A DNA stretch of 64,000 nucleotides from CBDAPU01 sp965198875 (lineage in GTDB: Bacteria; Pseudomonadota; Gammaproteobacteria; Eutrophobiales; Eutrophobiaceae): the NCBI GenBank assembly GCA_965198875.1, contig CBDAPU010000002.1, forward strand, positions 1 to 64,000. Reading direction: 5' to 3'. How positions within the stretch are numbered: position 1 is the stretch's first letter; each line of letters begins with the position of its first letter. A model generated the notes under the pieces. The model was not told where the DNA came from and made no database searches. It saw nothing but the letters and a program-made list of their open reading frames with translations. This document shows, in pieces, positions 18,647 through 27,432 of the stretch. The position numbers and the translations under genes are program-made.

Positions 18647-18964
18647 TTAAATCGCACAGGTTCTAAAACCGGCCAGGACGTCACGCCTGTCCGGGGAGTA
18701 GAAGTTTCGATACCTGCCGGTGAGCATACGGCTTCGTGTCGCCCATGTCAGATCCTCTTTATTCGTCATCGGCGCCCTCGCTATGTGAAAGGGCTCAACC
18801 GAGACCTTGTGCGCCCATTTCTCATTATCGAACACAAACGGCGTCTGCCCTGATGCGCCCAATATGAACGCACCACCCGGGATCAGTACATCACCGGGCA
18901 GGCCACCGACATGGGCGTCTTGCATGATTGCTTTTAAGTAACGGTGACTTAGCGGTTGCGTCAT
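18647..18964 (-). pseudogene. senA: Remnant of selenoneine synthase senA (EgtB-like) with the catalytic core deleted
   Basis: A 105-codon frame joins two distant parts of the SenA/EgtB sulfatase-modifying-factor-like domain. Residues about 24-70 carry GDVLIPGGAFILGA and FVFDNEKWAHKVSVEPFHIARAPMTN, the start of that domain; then, after TWATRSRML, it jumps to the extreme C-terminus GRYRNFYSPDRRDVLAGFRTC. The N-terminal DinB-like helical domain with its iron ligands and roughly 200 residues of the core are missing, so no activity is expected. It is divergent from senB with only 25 bases between the starts. Selenoneine is made by SenA, SenB and SenC (SelD-like), all represented here. An EgtB paralogue is the alternative identity. 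Confidence 0.75.
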
Positions 18965-18989
18965 GATGATTATCCCCTAGAGTACCGGT

Positions 18990-19940
18990 GTGAAGATTAT
19001 CCTGATAACCCCCGCAGCAAAACGATCAAAAACAGGCAACCGCAGAACGGCGCTGCGCTGGGCCCGTTTGCTGCGAGAGCTGGGGTATGGCGTGATGATC
19101 CAGGAAACCTGGGATGGTTCACGGGCGGACATCATGGTGGCGCTTAACGCCTTTCGCAGCGCTCAATCCATCGATCAATTCGCCCGAAAACAACCATCTA
19201 ATCCCTTGCTCATCGCCTTGACCGGCACCGATATGTATCATTTCCAGCAAACCCGGCCCATAGAGACACGGCGCTCCATGGAGCAAGCCGATGCACTGAT
19301 CGGTTTGCACGGCCTCGTCTATAAAGCCATACCAGATAAGTATCATGGGAAATTGCATGTTATCTATCAATCGGCGCAACCATTGAAAAGCAGACGCAAA
19401 GCCGCTGTACGTCACTTCGATGTGTGTGTTATCGGGCATTTACGTGCGGAGAAAGACCCCTTGCGCGCCGCTTATGCGGCGCGGGGATTATCGAAGACAT
19501 CCCGGCTGAGGCTCACCCATCTGGGCAAAGCGCATGATGATCAGTGGGCGAGAGTAGCCCGAGAAGAGATGGCGATCAATCCCCGCTATCATTGGTTGGG
19601 GGAAGTCGCATCGGATCGTGTCAGACAGGAGTTTGCCAGGACACAGGTGATGGTCCTGAGCTCCATCATGGAGGGCGGGGCGAATGTGATATCCGAGGCT
19701 ATCGTTGCGGATGTTCCCGTGATCGCCTCTGATATCGAGGGTAATGTCGGCCTGTTAGGTGCGGATTACCCCGGCTACCATGCCGTTGAAGATACCGACT
19801 CATTACGGCAGTGCCTGGAGAGAGCGGAGAGGGATGATCAGTTTTTACGCCAACTCACTCAACACTGCAAGGAAAGGAAAAAGCGCTTCACACCAAAGCG
19901 AGAGCGGGCGGCATGGCAAGCCCTGTTAAATGGGTTTTAA
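18990..19940 (+). CDS. senB: Selenosugar synthase SenB (TIGR04348-type glycosyltransferase)
   Basis: A 316-residue glycosyltransferase with the distinctive opening MKIILITPAAKRSKTGNRRTA, then MVALNAFRSAQSI, IALTGTDMYHF and, in the second Rossmann half, CVIGHLRAEKDPLRAAYAAR, VMVLSSIMEGGANVISEAIVA and PVIASDIEGNVGLLG. This is the family shown to make selenosugar from selenophosphate and UDP-sugar for selenoneine. It looks intact, starts with GTG, and is divergent from the senA remnant. Without SenA its product would have no known acceptor enzyme in this locus. Confidence 0.88.
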   Translation: MKIILITPAAKRSKTGNRRTALRWARLLRELGYGVMIQETWDGSRADIMVALNAFRSAQSIDQFARKQPSNPLLIALTGTDMYHFQQTRPIETRRSMEQADALIGLHGLVYKAIPDKYHGKLHVIYQSAQPLKSRRKAAVRHFDVCVIGHLRAEKDPLRAAYAARGLSKTSRLRLTHLGKAHDDQWARVAREEMAINPRYHWLGEVASDRVRQEFARTQVMVLSSIMEGGANVISEAIVADVPVIASDIEGNVGLLGADYPGYHAVEDTDSLRQCLERAERDDQFLRQLTQHCKERKKRFTPKRERAAWQALLNGF

Positions 19941-20060
19941 CCCCCCGGGGAGCTCTGATGTATTCAGAACTCCCTATGATATGATGGACGTACCACCATC
20001 TTCAATTACTGTTAAGAATTAATAAATAAAGAAGCTACTAGTTGCGGAGAAATAATAATA

Positions 20061-21578
20061 ATGACACAGGAATCCACAGTTGCAATTTGGGACCCCATTT
20101 CTGGTATAAAAGATTTTGAGCAACCTCCAGCGGAACTTAGCTCATCAAGCATTCCAGGAATTAAAGCAATCTGGACAGAACAAAGGCGACGCCTTCAAGG
20201 GAGCCACCAATTATCAACTTTTACTGAAAAACTAAGCCGTGAATGGGCGATTGAGACAGGCCTAATTGAAAATTTGTATGACATTGAACGCGGTGTAACA
20301 CAAACTCTCATAGAGCATGGGTTTCGAGCTCAACTATTGACCCACGGGAGCACAAATAAGCCCAGAGAGTATGTGATCCGTCTTCTAAACGACCAGAAAG
20401 ATGCCTTGGAAGGCATATTTGATTTTGTAAAAAGCGAGCGCACACTTTCCACATCCTATATCAAGGAACTGCATTCTGCGTTGCTTCGAAGCCAACAAAC
20501 AACCGAAGCGGTTGATTCCCAAGGCCGATTTACCGAGGTCCCGTTAATTAGAGGTGAATGGAAAAGCTTAGCCAATTACCCGAACAGAGATGGGATAACT
20601 TATATGTACTGCCCCCCTGAACAGGTCGCTTCGGAAATGGATCGGCTTGTTGAAATGCATTTCAATCACCTGGAACAAGGCGTCCAGAGTGAAGTGGAAG
20701 CCGCATGGTTTCACCACCGATTTACCCAGATTCATCCATTCCAGGATGGAAATGGTCGCGTTGCCAGAGCAATTGCCTCACTCATATTGATTAAAGATGG
20801 ACTATTTCCACTCATCGTTACCCGTGAAATCAAACATGACTATATCGATGCACTTGAGGCCGCTGACAATGGCGACCTCACAGAACTGGTTAACTTATTT
20901 TCTAAATTACAGGCCAATCAATTTAACAAAGCCTCAAATATCTCTGAAGCCGTATTAATTGAAGAAAACGTAGATGCTGCGCTGGACGGTTTAATAAAGG
21001 CTGCTGAAAGAGTGGCTACCGAGCAACGAAAAGAACTCCAAAACGTATTTGGCCTAGCTAAATTTGTAGAAGGACAAATTGCGGAACGGCTAAAAGATAT
21101 CTCACCAAAAATCAGGCAGGCGCTAAACTGTGTCGCCGATAAGCCTTACGTTTCCGTTAAGTACTCAGATGATGCAACGAACCATTATTTTCGTGCACAG
21201 ATTTTTAAAAATGCCAAAGAACACCTGGGGTATTTTGCAAACACTTCCGAGTACCGATCATGGGTCGCTCTCCAGATGTCATGGGGCGCTCTTCAGATGT
21301 CAGAGGGCGCTCTTCAGATGCCATGGGCGCATCGAGCGAAAATAGTTTTCACAATTCACGGAATTGGGAGGCCATTCAATGGAAGCCTTGTTTGCGCTCC
21401 ATTTCTAGAGTTCAAAGGCACTGATGAAGATGGTGCAACGGCAAATTTCGTTCCGTTAGCTGATGAAGGATTAGTTCTCTTTTACAACGAAAGTAAAGAA
21501 GACTTGAGCAAACGGCTTCTGCCCTGGTGGGAGCGAGTGATTAAAATTGCGCTCCAGGAGTTGAGTAATAACTTGTGA
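20061..21578 (+). CDS. Fic family protein (AMP transferase) with N-terminal inhibitory helix
   Basis: A 505-residue Fic protein, expected to transfer AMP or another nucleotide to target proteins. The active loop HPFQDGNGRVAR begins at about residue 225, with the catalytic His and all loop residues present. TGLIEN at residues 66-71 fits the inhibitory [S/T]xxxE[G/N] motif placed N-terminal to the core (class II), so the enzyme should be self-restrained. The C-terminal half is poorly characterised and carries three 7-residue repeats (see repeat entry). Base composition is clearly more AT-rich than its neighbours, and it sits between senB and selD, so it looks acquired. No antitoxin-like partner is adjacent. 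Confidence 0.9.
   Translation: MTQESTVAIWDPISGIKDFEQPPAELSSSSIPGIKAIWTEQRRRLQGSHQLSTFTEKLSREWAIETGLIENLYDIERGVTQTLIEHGFRAQLLTHGSTNKPREYVIRLLNDQKDALEGIFDFVKSERTLSTSYIKELHSALLRSQQTTEAVDSQGRFTEVPLIRGEWKSLANYPNRDGITYMYCPPEQVASEMDRLVEMHFNHLEQGVQSEVEAAWFHHRFTQIHPFQDGNGRVARAIASLILIKDGLFPLIVTREIKHDYIDALEAADNGDLTELVNLFSKLQANQFNKASNISEAVLIEENVDAALDGLIKAAERVATEQRKELQNVFGLAKFVEGQIAERLKDISPKIRQALNCVADKPYVSVKYSDDATNHYFRAQIFKNAKEHLGYFANTSEYRSWVALQMSWGALQMSEGALQMPWAHRAKIVFTIHGIGRPFNGSLVCAPFLEFKGTDEDGATANFVPLADEGLVLFYNESKEDLSKRLLPWWERVIKIALQELSNNL
21264..21326 (+). repeat. Three in-frame 21-bp repeats within the Fic gene
   Basis: Three tandem units of 21 bases with the core GCGCTCTTCAGATGTCA, encoding xALQMSW, GALQMSE and GALQMPW. 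They keep the frame and lie in the C-terminal part, away from the catalytic loop. Unit number could vary by slippage. Confidence 0.85.
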
Positions 21579-21753
21579 AATAGTGAGGGCATGGAAATTC
21601 AAAGGCTCCACTCCTTATCAACCTCGCTTCCGAGGATGGCGATCTCGTGGCGGCCCAGAGCGGTGCAAACTTTACTGCACTACTTCCAGAAAGCCAAAAC
21701 ACCGGGGGTTAGCTCCATTAACGGTGCGTCCATGCACCACTACTCAGAGCTTC

Positions 21754-24021
21754 TTAAGATAATATCCTCACCGATTGCCGATCCTCACCCTTCGCCAACA
21801 CACGGCCAATAACAACCGCACGGGTATATCCCAGGCTCGCCAGTTCTTTCACGCATTGCTCAGCGCATGCCCGTGGCACGCTGGCGAGTAATCCGCCCGA
21901 TGTCTGTGGATCAAACAACAAAGGATAACGCGGATCTTCTGCCACCTGTTCAGCATCAACAACAGCGCGGCGCAATCTTGCATTCCGGGGTTGTAGCGAG
22001 CTGAGTATCCCTTGCGCCACCGTCTCATCAGCGCCTTCAAGATACGGGATGGCGTTAAGATCAATTTCAACATCAAGGCCGGAAGGTTCTACCATTTCAA
22101 CCAGGTGCCCCAGAAGACCAAAGCCCGTCACATCAGTACAAGCGGTAGCGCCATGTGCATACAAACATGCCGCCGCCGCCCGGTTAGACTGGATCATGCT
22201 GCCCAATGCCGCCGCTATCCAGCGGCCTTTTGCCTGATAGCGCATATCGGCCGCAAACAACGTACCGGTACCGATTGCTTTGGTCAGTATGAGGTGATCA
22301 CCCACACACATGCCGGCCTTACGCAGGATATTGTCTTTATCTATCAGACCATTTGCAGAAAAACCCAATGACAAGTCCTCTCCCTCACAGGTATGCCCGC
22401 CAACAAGCGCCGTATTCGCCTCATTCAATACTTTTAATGCACCCTGCATCAGGTGTTTGAGCAACTCTTCTACTTTCTCCTCACTGCCATAGGGCAGGGT
22501 CACGACAGACAAGGCCGATTGCGGCTCGGCGCCCATAGCATACAGATCACTCAAGGCATGGTTCGCCGCCACTTGTCCGAAGAGATAAGGATCATCGATA
22601 AAAGCACGAAACGAATCGATGGTGTGCACCATCATTTTACCAGTGGGAACACTGAGGATGGCCGCATCATCGGGCTCATATAATCCAATCAACACATCCT
22701 CACGGCGGATCGGTTCAAGTGCCGCCAGCGCCTTTCCAAGCGCCGTGGCCCCCACCTTCGCACCGCAACCACCACAGCGCATGGCGGTGGCGGAGAGCGC
22801 CTTGATCGCCTCCTCATTAGCAAGACCAGGATGTATATCTAATCCATCATCATCCCGCATCTTTGGAAGCCGATTAAACTTATCCATAAACCGTTGATCT
22901 ATCCAGTCTTTCCAGCGCCAGACCCAGGCGCCCTCCAACGCCCACCATGAACGGGAGGCAATCGCATATTTCTCTCCCGTAGATATTAAGCCAAGAAATG
23001 CCTTTTGCGGGCGGAATGGTTTGAGGCAATGCCCCAGTAACTTGTTTCTAAGGTTCCGTGTCAAAGGGGCGCCTTGGCGAGTAGCGAAGACGCCGGATTT
23101 GGCTCTTGGGTGGTTGAGAACATGGGCGATATCACCGGCTGCAAAGACCCCCGGGTGGGAGGTGGATTCAAGCGTATCGTCAACCTTCATAAACCCCTGC
23201 TCATCAACATCCAGACCAGCCCCCTGTAACCACTTCTGGGCGCTGGCCATGGTGACCCAGAAAATCTCGTCCGCCTCAAACGGCTCATGCTGAGAGAAAC
23301 ACAAGGTCTTCTCTTTCACTTCGCTCACCCGGCGCTGCGTATGGACTTTTACACCTCTCTCGGCCAACACACGATGAAACTTCTTACGCACACGGGGGTT
23401 ATGGGTGATCAGAATATCGCTCGCATCGGTAAACAGATGATATTCAAGCCTGTTGCTTCGCGCCCCCCGGGTTTTTAATAGTTGATTTAGTCGGTATTGA
23501 ATGGACAGGATCAATTCAACACCACCGGCGCCGGCGCCCACAACACCAATTCGCATGTTGCCCTCCTTTGCCAGGATCCTCGCACAGACACGCTCCCATC
23601 TGCTCACAAACTGATCGATGGGCTTTACCGGAATAACGTGATGATCGGCGCCGGGCACAACACTCGTATTCGGTGCAGAGCCGATATTGATGGACAGTAC
23701 ATCGTAATGGATATCAGGCCGGCCCTTGCAAATAATTATCTTCTGCTCAGGCGCAAGGCCGATCACATTATCGTGAAAAAACCGGGCGCCTGCAAACCGG
23801 GAAAGTGGCAGCAGATCAATGTGGGCGTCGTCAAATGTGTAATGGCCAGCGATATATCCCGGCAACATACCCGAATAAGGCGCCTGCAGATCCCGGCTTA
23901 TCAATGTTATGCGTACACCCGGGATAGGCTTCATGCCGAACTTTTTTAATACCGTCACATGGGCGTGACCGCCCCCTATCAGCACCAGATCCTGGAATAC
24001 CGGTGTGTGCTCCCGCTTCAT
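21754..24021 (-). CDS. selD: Selenide, water dikinase fused to an N-terminal pyridine nucleotide-disulfide oxidoreductase domain (SelD/SenC)
   Basis: A 755-residue fusion. Residues 1-390 form an NDH-2-like flavoprotein: DLVLIGGGHAHV, RIGVVGAGAGGVELIL and GVFAAGDIAHV give two dinucleotide sites. Residues 405-755 are SelD: CGGCGAKVG supplies the catalytic Cys419 and Lys422 (cysteine rather than selenocysteine), then DDAAIL, GGHTCEGEDLSLGF, DVTGFGLLGHLVEM and LFDPQTSGGLL. It makes selenophosphate from selenide and ATP. Such fusions occur with selenouridine tRNA and selenoneine genes. It converges on senB and Fic. As senA is broken, it may now serve tRNA selenation or selenoprotein synthesis elsewhere. 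Confidence 0.94.
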   Translation of the reverse strand: MKREHTPVFQDLVLIGGGHAHVTVLKKFGMKPIPGVRITLISRDLQAPYSGMLPGYIAGHYTFDDAHIDLLPLSRFAGARFFHDNVIGLAPEQKIIICKGRPDIHYDVLSINIGSAPNTSVVPGADHHVIPVKPIDQFVSRWERVCARILAKEGNMRIGVVGAGAGGVELILSIQYRLNQLLKTRGARSNRLEYHLFTDASDILITHNPRVRKKFHRVLAERGVKVHTQRRVSEVKEKTLCFSQHEPFEADEIFWVTMASAQKWLQGAGLDVDEQGFMKVDDTLESTSHPGVFAAGDIAHVLNHPRAKSGVFATRQGAPLTRNLRNKLLGHCLKPFRPQKAFLGLISTGEKYAIASRSWWALEGAWVWRWKDWIDQRFMDKFNRLPKMRDDDGLDIHPGLANEEAIKALSATAMRCGGCGAKVGATALGKALAALEPIRREDVLIGLYEPDDAAILSVPTGKMMVHTIDSFRAFIDDPYLFGQVAANHALSDLYAMGAEPQSALSVVTLPYGSEEKVEELLKHLMQGALKVLNEANTALVGGHTCEGEDLSLGFSANGLIDKDNILRKAGMCVGDHLILTKAIGTGTLFAADMRYQAKGRWIAAALGSMIQSNRAAAACLYAHGATACTDVTGFGLLGHLVEMVEPSGLDVEIDLNAIPYLEGADETVAQGILSSLQPRNARLRRAVVDAEQVAEDPRYPLLFDPQTSGGLLASVPRACAEQCVKELASLGYTRAVVIGRVLAKGEDRQSVRILS

Positions 24022-24393
24022 GTTATCGATGAGCCAATACGGATAACAATAACAGGGCCCATGACAAACCGGCGTGCGTCACAATCATATCTATCTCAAA
24101 ATCAAGCCTGTCCACCCGCCTGGCCGTTGCAAGATAGCCGGATAGCGATGATCACGGCGCTGATGAACCTTATCTGCACGCCCTTACACAGGCCGGCAGG
24201 TAACATCGCCCACCTCCAATGCCTGTCACGGCGCTCAAGTGCAACATGGTGAAGCACACAGCATGGAAGCGCCATCAGACATGCAATGCCTATGCCCTTA
24301 AAGCGATGTAAACAGATGATGCCCCATCTAAGGTTTGCTGATCACACACAACATCCAGGCGCCGCCAGTTGATGATGGCTTGTATGATGGCTT
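24022..24393. other. Intergenic region upstream of selD
   Basis: About 370 bases with no recognised gene. A minus-strand open stretch around 24100-24330 rich in Cys, Leu and His has no family I know and no clear start. The selD promoter should be here. Confidence 0.3.
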
Positions 24394-25824
24394 CTATGAG
24401 CCCAATGGCCTGGATAGAAAGTCCCAGAAAAGAATAAAAAAGACCGTGGAAATAGTCAGGGCCAACAACATAACCGGCAAACCCTTCTTGAACCACAGCC
24501 CCGGGCTGATCCGTAAGTTGGGATTATTCTCTTCTCTGGCTAACCGCTCTGAAATGGTGACGATATACACATTGGCGGTTGAACCGATATGCGTGCCGTT
24601 ACCCCCCATACCGACGCCGATAGCCAACCCCCACCACAGTGGGGTGACGTTAATGCCGACTGTCTCCATGCTCAATATGATAGGTATCATCGCCGCTGTA
24701 AACGGAATGTTATCAATCGCCGCCGACAAGATGGCGCCTACCCACATCAATATAATCGTCGCCATTAACAGGTCCTGCTGCACAAACGGCAAGATATATT
24801 GCCCCACATAGATCAGAAACTGACTGTGCTCAACCCCCCCCACCAACATGAACAAGGCGATAAAAAACACCAGCAAGTTAATCTCCACATGCTCAAAGGT
24901 GGTCTCCATCACAATCTCCCGTGAGACCAGTTTCAGTGCGACCATGCCGATGGCGGCCACAAACCAGGGCTCCCAATGCAGTGCGTGGTGAAACATAAAC
25001 AGGAACACCATGATCCCCAGAATGATTAACGAGGCGTTCCACACCTTTTGATTCTTTACTTCTACCTGATAGTCCGACACGTCCTTTGGCGTTTGTTTTA
25101 ACTCTTCCCTGAAAAGAAATCTTAAGAAAACAAGCACCCCCATCCAGACAAAGAACACCGGCGGCACCATGTGTCTGGCAAAATCGTTAAAGGAAATACT
25201 CGCCGCCGAGCCGATCATCAGATTGGGCGGGTCGCCCACCAATGTGGCCACACCACCGGTATTGGAGAGCACCGCCGCCGCCAGCAGGTAAGGGATCGGG
25301 GTGACGTTTTGTGCCCGTGCAATAAGAATAATCAGCGGGCCGAATATGACGACCGTAGTCACGTTGTCCAACAACAGCGACAACACCGTGACACAGGTGC
25401 CGGTCAGCGCCAGCAACATATACAGGCGCCCTTTACTGAAATCGGCTATCTTGTAGGCCAGCATATCGAACCCGCCGGTGGGGATCATCATGGCCACGAT
25501 GGTCATCATGGCGCCCAGAAGAAACACCACATTCCAGTCAACGGCGTCTATCGCCAGCTCCGGTGTGTAGAAGCCATAGATCTGGCCCACTATGACGATG
25601 GCGACGGCGCCGGTTGCGGCACATTTCACCCGTTCGATACCATGCAACATCTCGGTGAAAATCATAATAAATGTGAGCGCTAAAATAATCGCCGACACCA
25701 ACATCCCCTCGTTAAACTCAAGGGGCTCATCAATGGATATGGGCTCGGCCTGTCCCGTGGCGGCCAATGCCAGCGCCGGGACAAGCATCATCGCCAAAAT
25801 GCTGCAAATTATTCTTGTTATCAT
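24394..25824 (-). CDS. NhaD/ArsB-like ion permease (SLC13-related), 12 or so membrane helices
   Basis: A 476-residue transporter of the ion transporter superfamily that includes NhaD Na+/H+ antiporters, ArsB and the P protein. Marks: LSLLLDNVTTVVIFGPLIILIA, SNTGGVATLVGDPPNLMIGSAA in the first half, and AAIDNIPFTAAMIPIILSM with GMGGNGTHIGSTANVY in the second, i.e. two re-entrant Asn/Gly motifs of an inverted repeat. Residues 1-22 look like a cleavable signal peptide (LVPALALA). The start at 25824 has AGGA upstream; an in-frame ATG 63 bases further adds a basic non-signal leader. The ion is not certain; Na+/H+ exchange is my first choice. Confidence 0.82.
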   Translation of the reverse strand: MITRIICSILAMMLVPALALAATGQAEPISIDEPLEFNEGMLVSAIILALTFIMIFTEMLHGIERVKCAATGAVAIVIVGQIYGFYTPELAIDAVDWNVVFLLGAMMTIVAMMIPTGGFDMLAYKIADFSKGRLYMLLALTGTCVTVLSLLLDNVTTVVIFGPLIILIARAQNVTPIPYLLAAAVLSNTGGVATLVGDPPNLMIGSAASISFNDFARHMVPPVFFVWMGVLVFLRFLFREELKQTPKDVSDYQVEVKNQKVWNASLIILGIMVFLFMFHHALHWEPWFVAAIGMVALKLVSREIVMETTFEHVEINLLVFFIALFMLVGGVEHSQFLIYVGQYILPFVQQDLLMATIILMWVGAILSAAIDNIPFTAAMIPIILSMETVGINVTPLWWGLAIGVGMGGNGTHIGSTANVYIVTISERLAREENNPNLRISPGLWFKKGLPVMLLALTISTVFFILFWDFLSRPLGS

Positions 25825-26322
25825 TATTCGTTCCTGCTGTTGGAGAAAAACAAACCGCAACCTTGCATTGCGGCGCTCAGCGGTCAAAACCCGGAGCTCT
25901 CAAGATTATATATGAAATTGATTTTAAGTTTACACATTTAAGTATCAGGAAATAGAAAAACCGGATAACCCATTGAAAAAATCAGCATCCGCCAGCAGAT
26001 GCACGCAAATTGTGGCGGCGCAACCCCGGCTTGCCTTGACATTCAAACACATCCTTCAAGACCCTGCATGGCGGTGTTGTTGTCCATGCCCTCCCGCCAC
26101 ATCATGGCCGATGCGGTTAGGCCTTTAATCCGGCAAGCTGTATCGCAATACGGGCGCTCGCCCATCGCCTTCGGGAAGTGCAACCGGTTGATGAGATGAT
26201 GTGCGAGATGATTGCTTCGCCTTTCCCGATGGTGCACGAGAACCGGTCGGGGCGAGCCTCGGCGAAAAATCCCGCATTTCGATAAAACCCGCCGCATCGC
26301 ATTTAAGGTATAATGCCCCGCT
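25825..26322. other. Divergent intergenic region between permease and sco genes
   Basis: About 500 bases. It should contain promoters for both flanking genes. Open minus-strand frames near 26043-26408 are Arg/His-rich and have no recognisable motif, and they run into the sco coding strand, so I do not call them. Confidence 0.35.
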
Positions 26323-26976
26323 ATGATCAGGAAACAATCACTGAAGATGGGCCTGTTGGTTACCGCCCTGGTCGTTATCGGAGCGGCGCTCGGGGTAATG
26401 AGCGCCAAATACCAGCATCAACCCCCGGGGCCCCGACCAGCGGATATTGAAGGTCTCCTGTGGCCAAAGCCCAAAACCCTGACGCCGTTTACTGCTATCG
26501 ATCACAAAAACAACACCTTCACCCTGTCCGGCTTAAACGGCAAATGGTCATTTCTGTTCTTTGGTTATACGAACTGCCCTGACGTCTGTCCCATCACCCT
26601 GTCGGTCATGGACAAGGTACACCAGGCATTGGCTCGATCTGAAAACCCGCCCGATATGCAAACGCTGTTCATCTCGGTTGATCCGGAGCGGGATACGCCT
26701 GAAAAGCTCGATCAATACGTCACCTATTTTAATCCCGGTTTTATCGGCCTGGGCGGCTCGGTTGAGCAAGTGAGGGGGCTAACGAAACAGATCGGCGTCG
26801 CTTACTATCTAAATAAAACCAGTGATACTGAAAATTATCTGGTCGATCACAGCGCCTCGCTTTTTCTCATCGATCCCAAAGGCCGGCTCATCGCCATATT
26901 CTCCGCTCCCCATGAGGCGGCGCCCATTACCAGCAAGTTTAATCAGATCCGTAAACTCACCAGCAAAGAAGTTTGA
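26323..26976 (+). CDS. Sco1/SenC/PrrC family copper chaperone
   Basis: A 217-residue membrane-anchored thioredoxin-fold protein for delivery of copper to the CuA centre of cytochrome oxidase. An N-terminal helix (LLVTALVVIGAALGVMSA) anchors it to the inner membrane. FFGYTNCPDVCPITL provides the CxxxC pair, SVDPERDTPEKLDQYV is the family strand-helix, and DHSASLFLIDPKGRL provides the copper-binding His. The PCu(A)C gene starts within its stop codon, so both are one unit. Confidence 0.94.
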   Translation: MIRKQSLKMGLLVTALVVIGAALGVMSAKYQHQPPGPRPADIEGLLWPKPKTLTPFTAIDHKNNTFTLSGLNGKWSFLFFGYTNCPDVCPITLSVMDKVHQALARSENPPDMQTLFISVDPERDTPEKLDQYVTYFNPGFIGLGGSVEQVRGLTKQIGVAYYLNKTSDTENYLVDHSASLFLIDPKGRLIAIFSAPHEAAPITSKFNQIRKLTSKEV

Positions 26977-27422
26977 TATTCTCTCCTGGATATTTTTTAG
27001 CCGCCCTGTCCTTTCACTGTCTCGCGATCAAGGCCGGTGAGGGCATTGCGATCCATGAGCCGTGGATAAATGAATCCCCACCCGGGATTGAGATAAACGC
27101 AGGCTATATGGCTATTGAAAACCGATCAGCGCAAGCGGTGACCTTAACCAAAGTACACAGCGATAGCTATGCGCGCATAGAGATCCATCAATCCCGGATT
27201 GTGGCTGGCATGGCGATGATGCAAAAACGGGAGGGGATCACAATACCGGCAAAGGGTTTTATCTCGTTAGCGCCGGCCGGTGATCACCTGATGTTGTTTG
27301 ATCCCGTCAAACCGATCAGGCGTGATCATCTCATCAAACTGACGTTTACATTCTCAGACGGCAGCGCACTTGATTGTGACGTGCCGGTCAAACAGGCCGG
27401 CCCGCAACATCAACATCATTAA
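26973..27422 (+). CDS. Periplasmic copper chaperone PCu(A)C
   Basis: A 149-residue PCu(A)C domain protein. Seen: AGYMAIENRSAQAVTLTKV, ARIEIHQS, GMAMMQKREGITIPAKGFISLAPAGDHLML; these give the spaced His/Met ligands (H, M, H, M) of the family. The tail PQHQHH adds extra metal ligands. The apparent start is TTG overlapping the sco stop (TTGA), followed by a hydrophobic signal-like segment YFLAALSFHCLAIKA. Working with Sco, it should hand copper to cytochrome oxidase in the periplasm. Confidence 0.9.
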   Translation: MIFSPGYFLAALSFHCLAIKAGEGIAIHEPWINESPPGIEINAGYMAIENRSAQAVTLTKVHSDSYARIEIHQSRIVAGMAMMQKREGITIPAKGFISLAPAGDHLMLFDPVKPIRRDHLIKLTFTFSDGSALDCDVPVKQAGPQHQHH

Positions 27423-27432
27423 AGGCGGTATC

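Noticed and set aside
26043..26408. Minus-strand frames upstream of sco
   Set aside because: Three overlapping frames, Arg/His-rich, overlapping the sco start; no motif.
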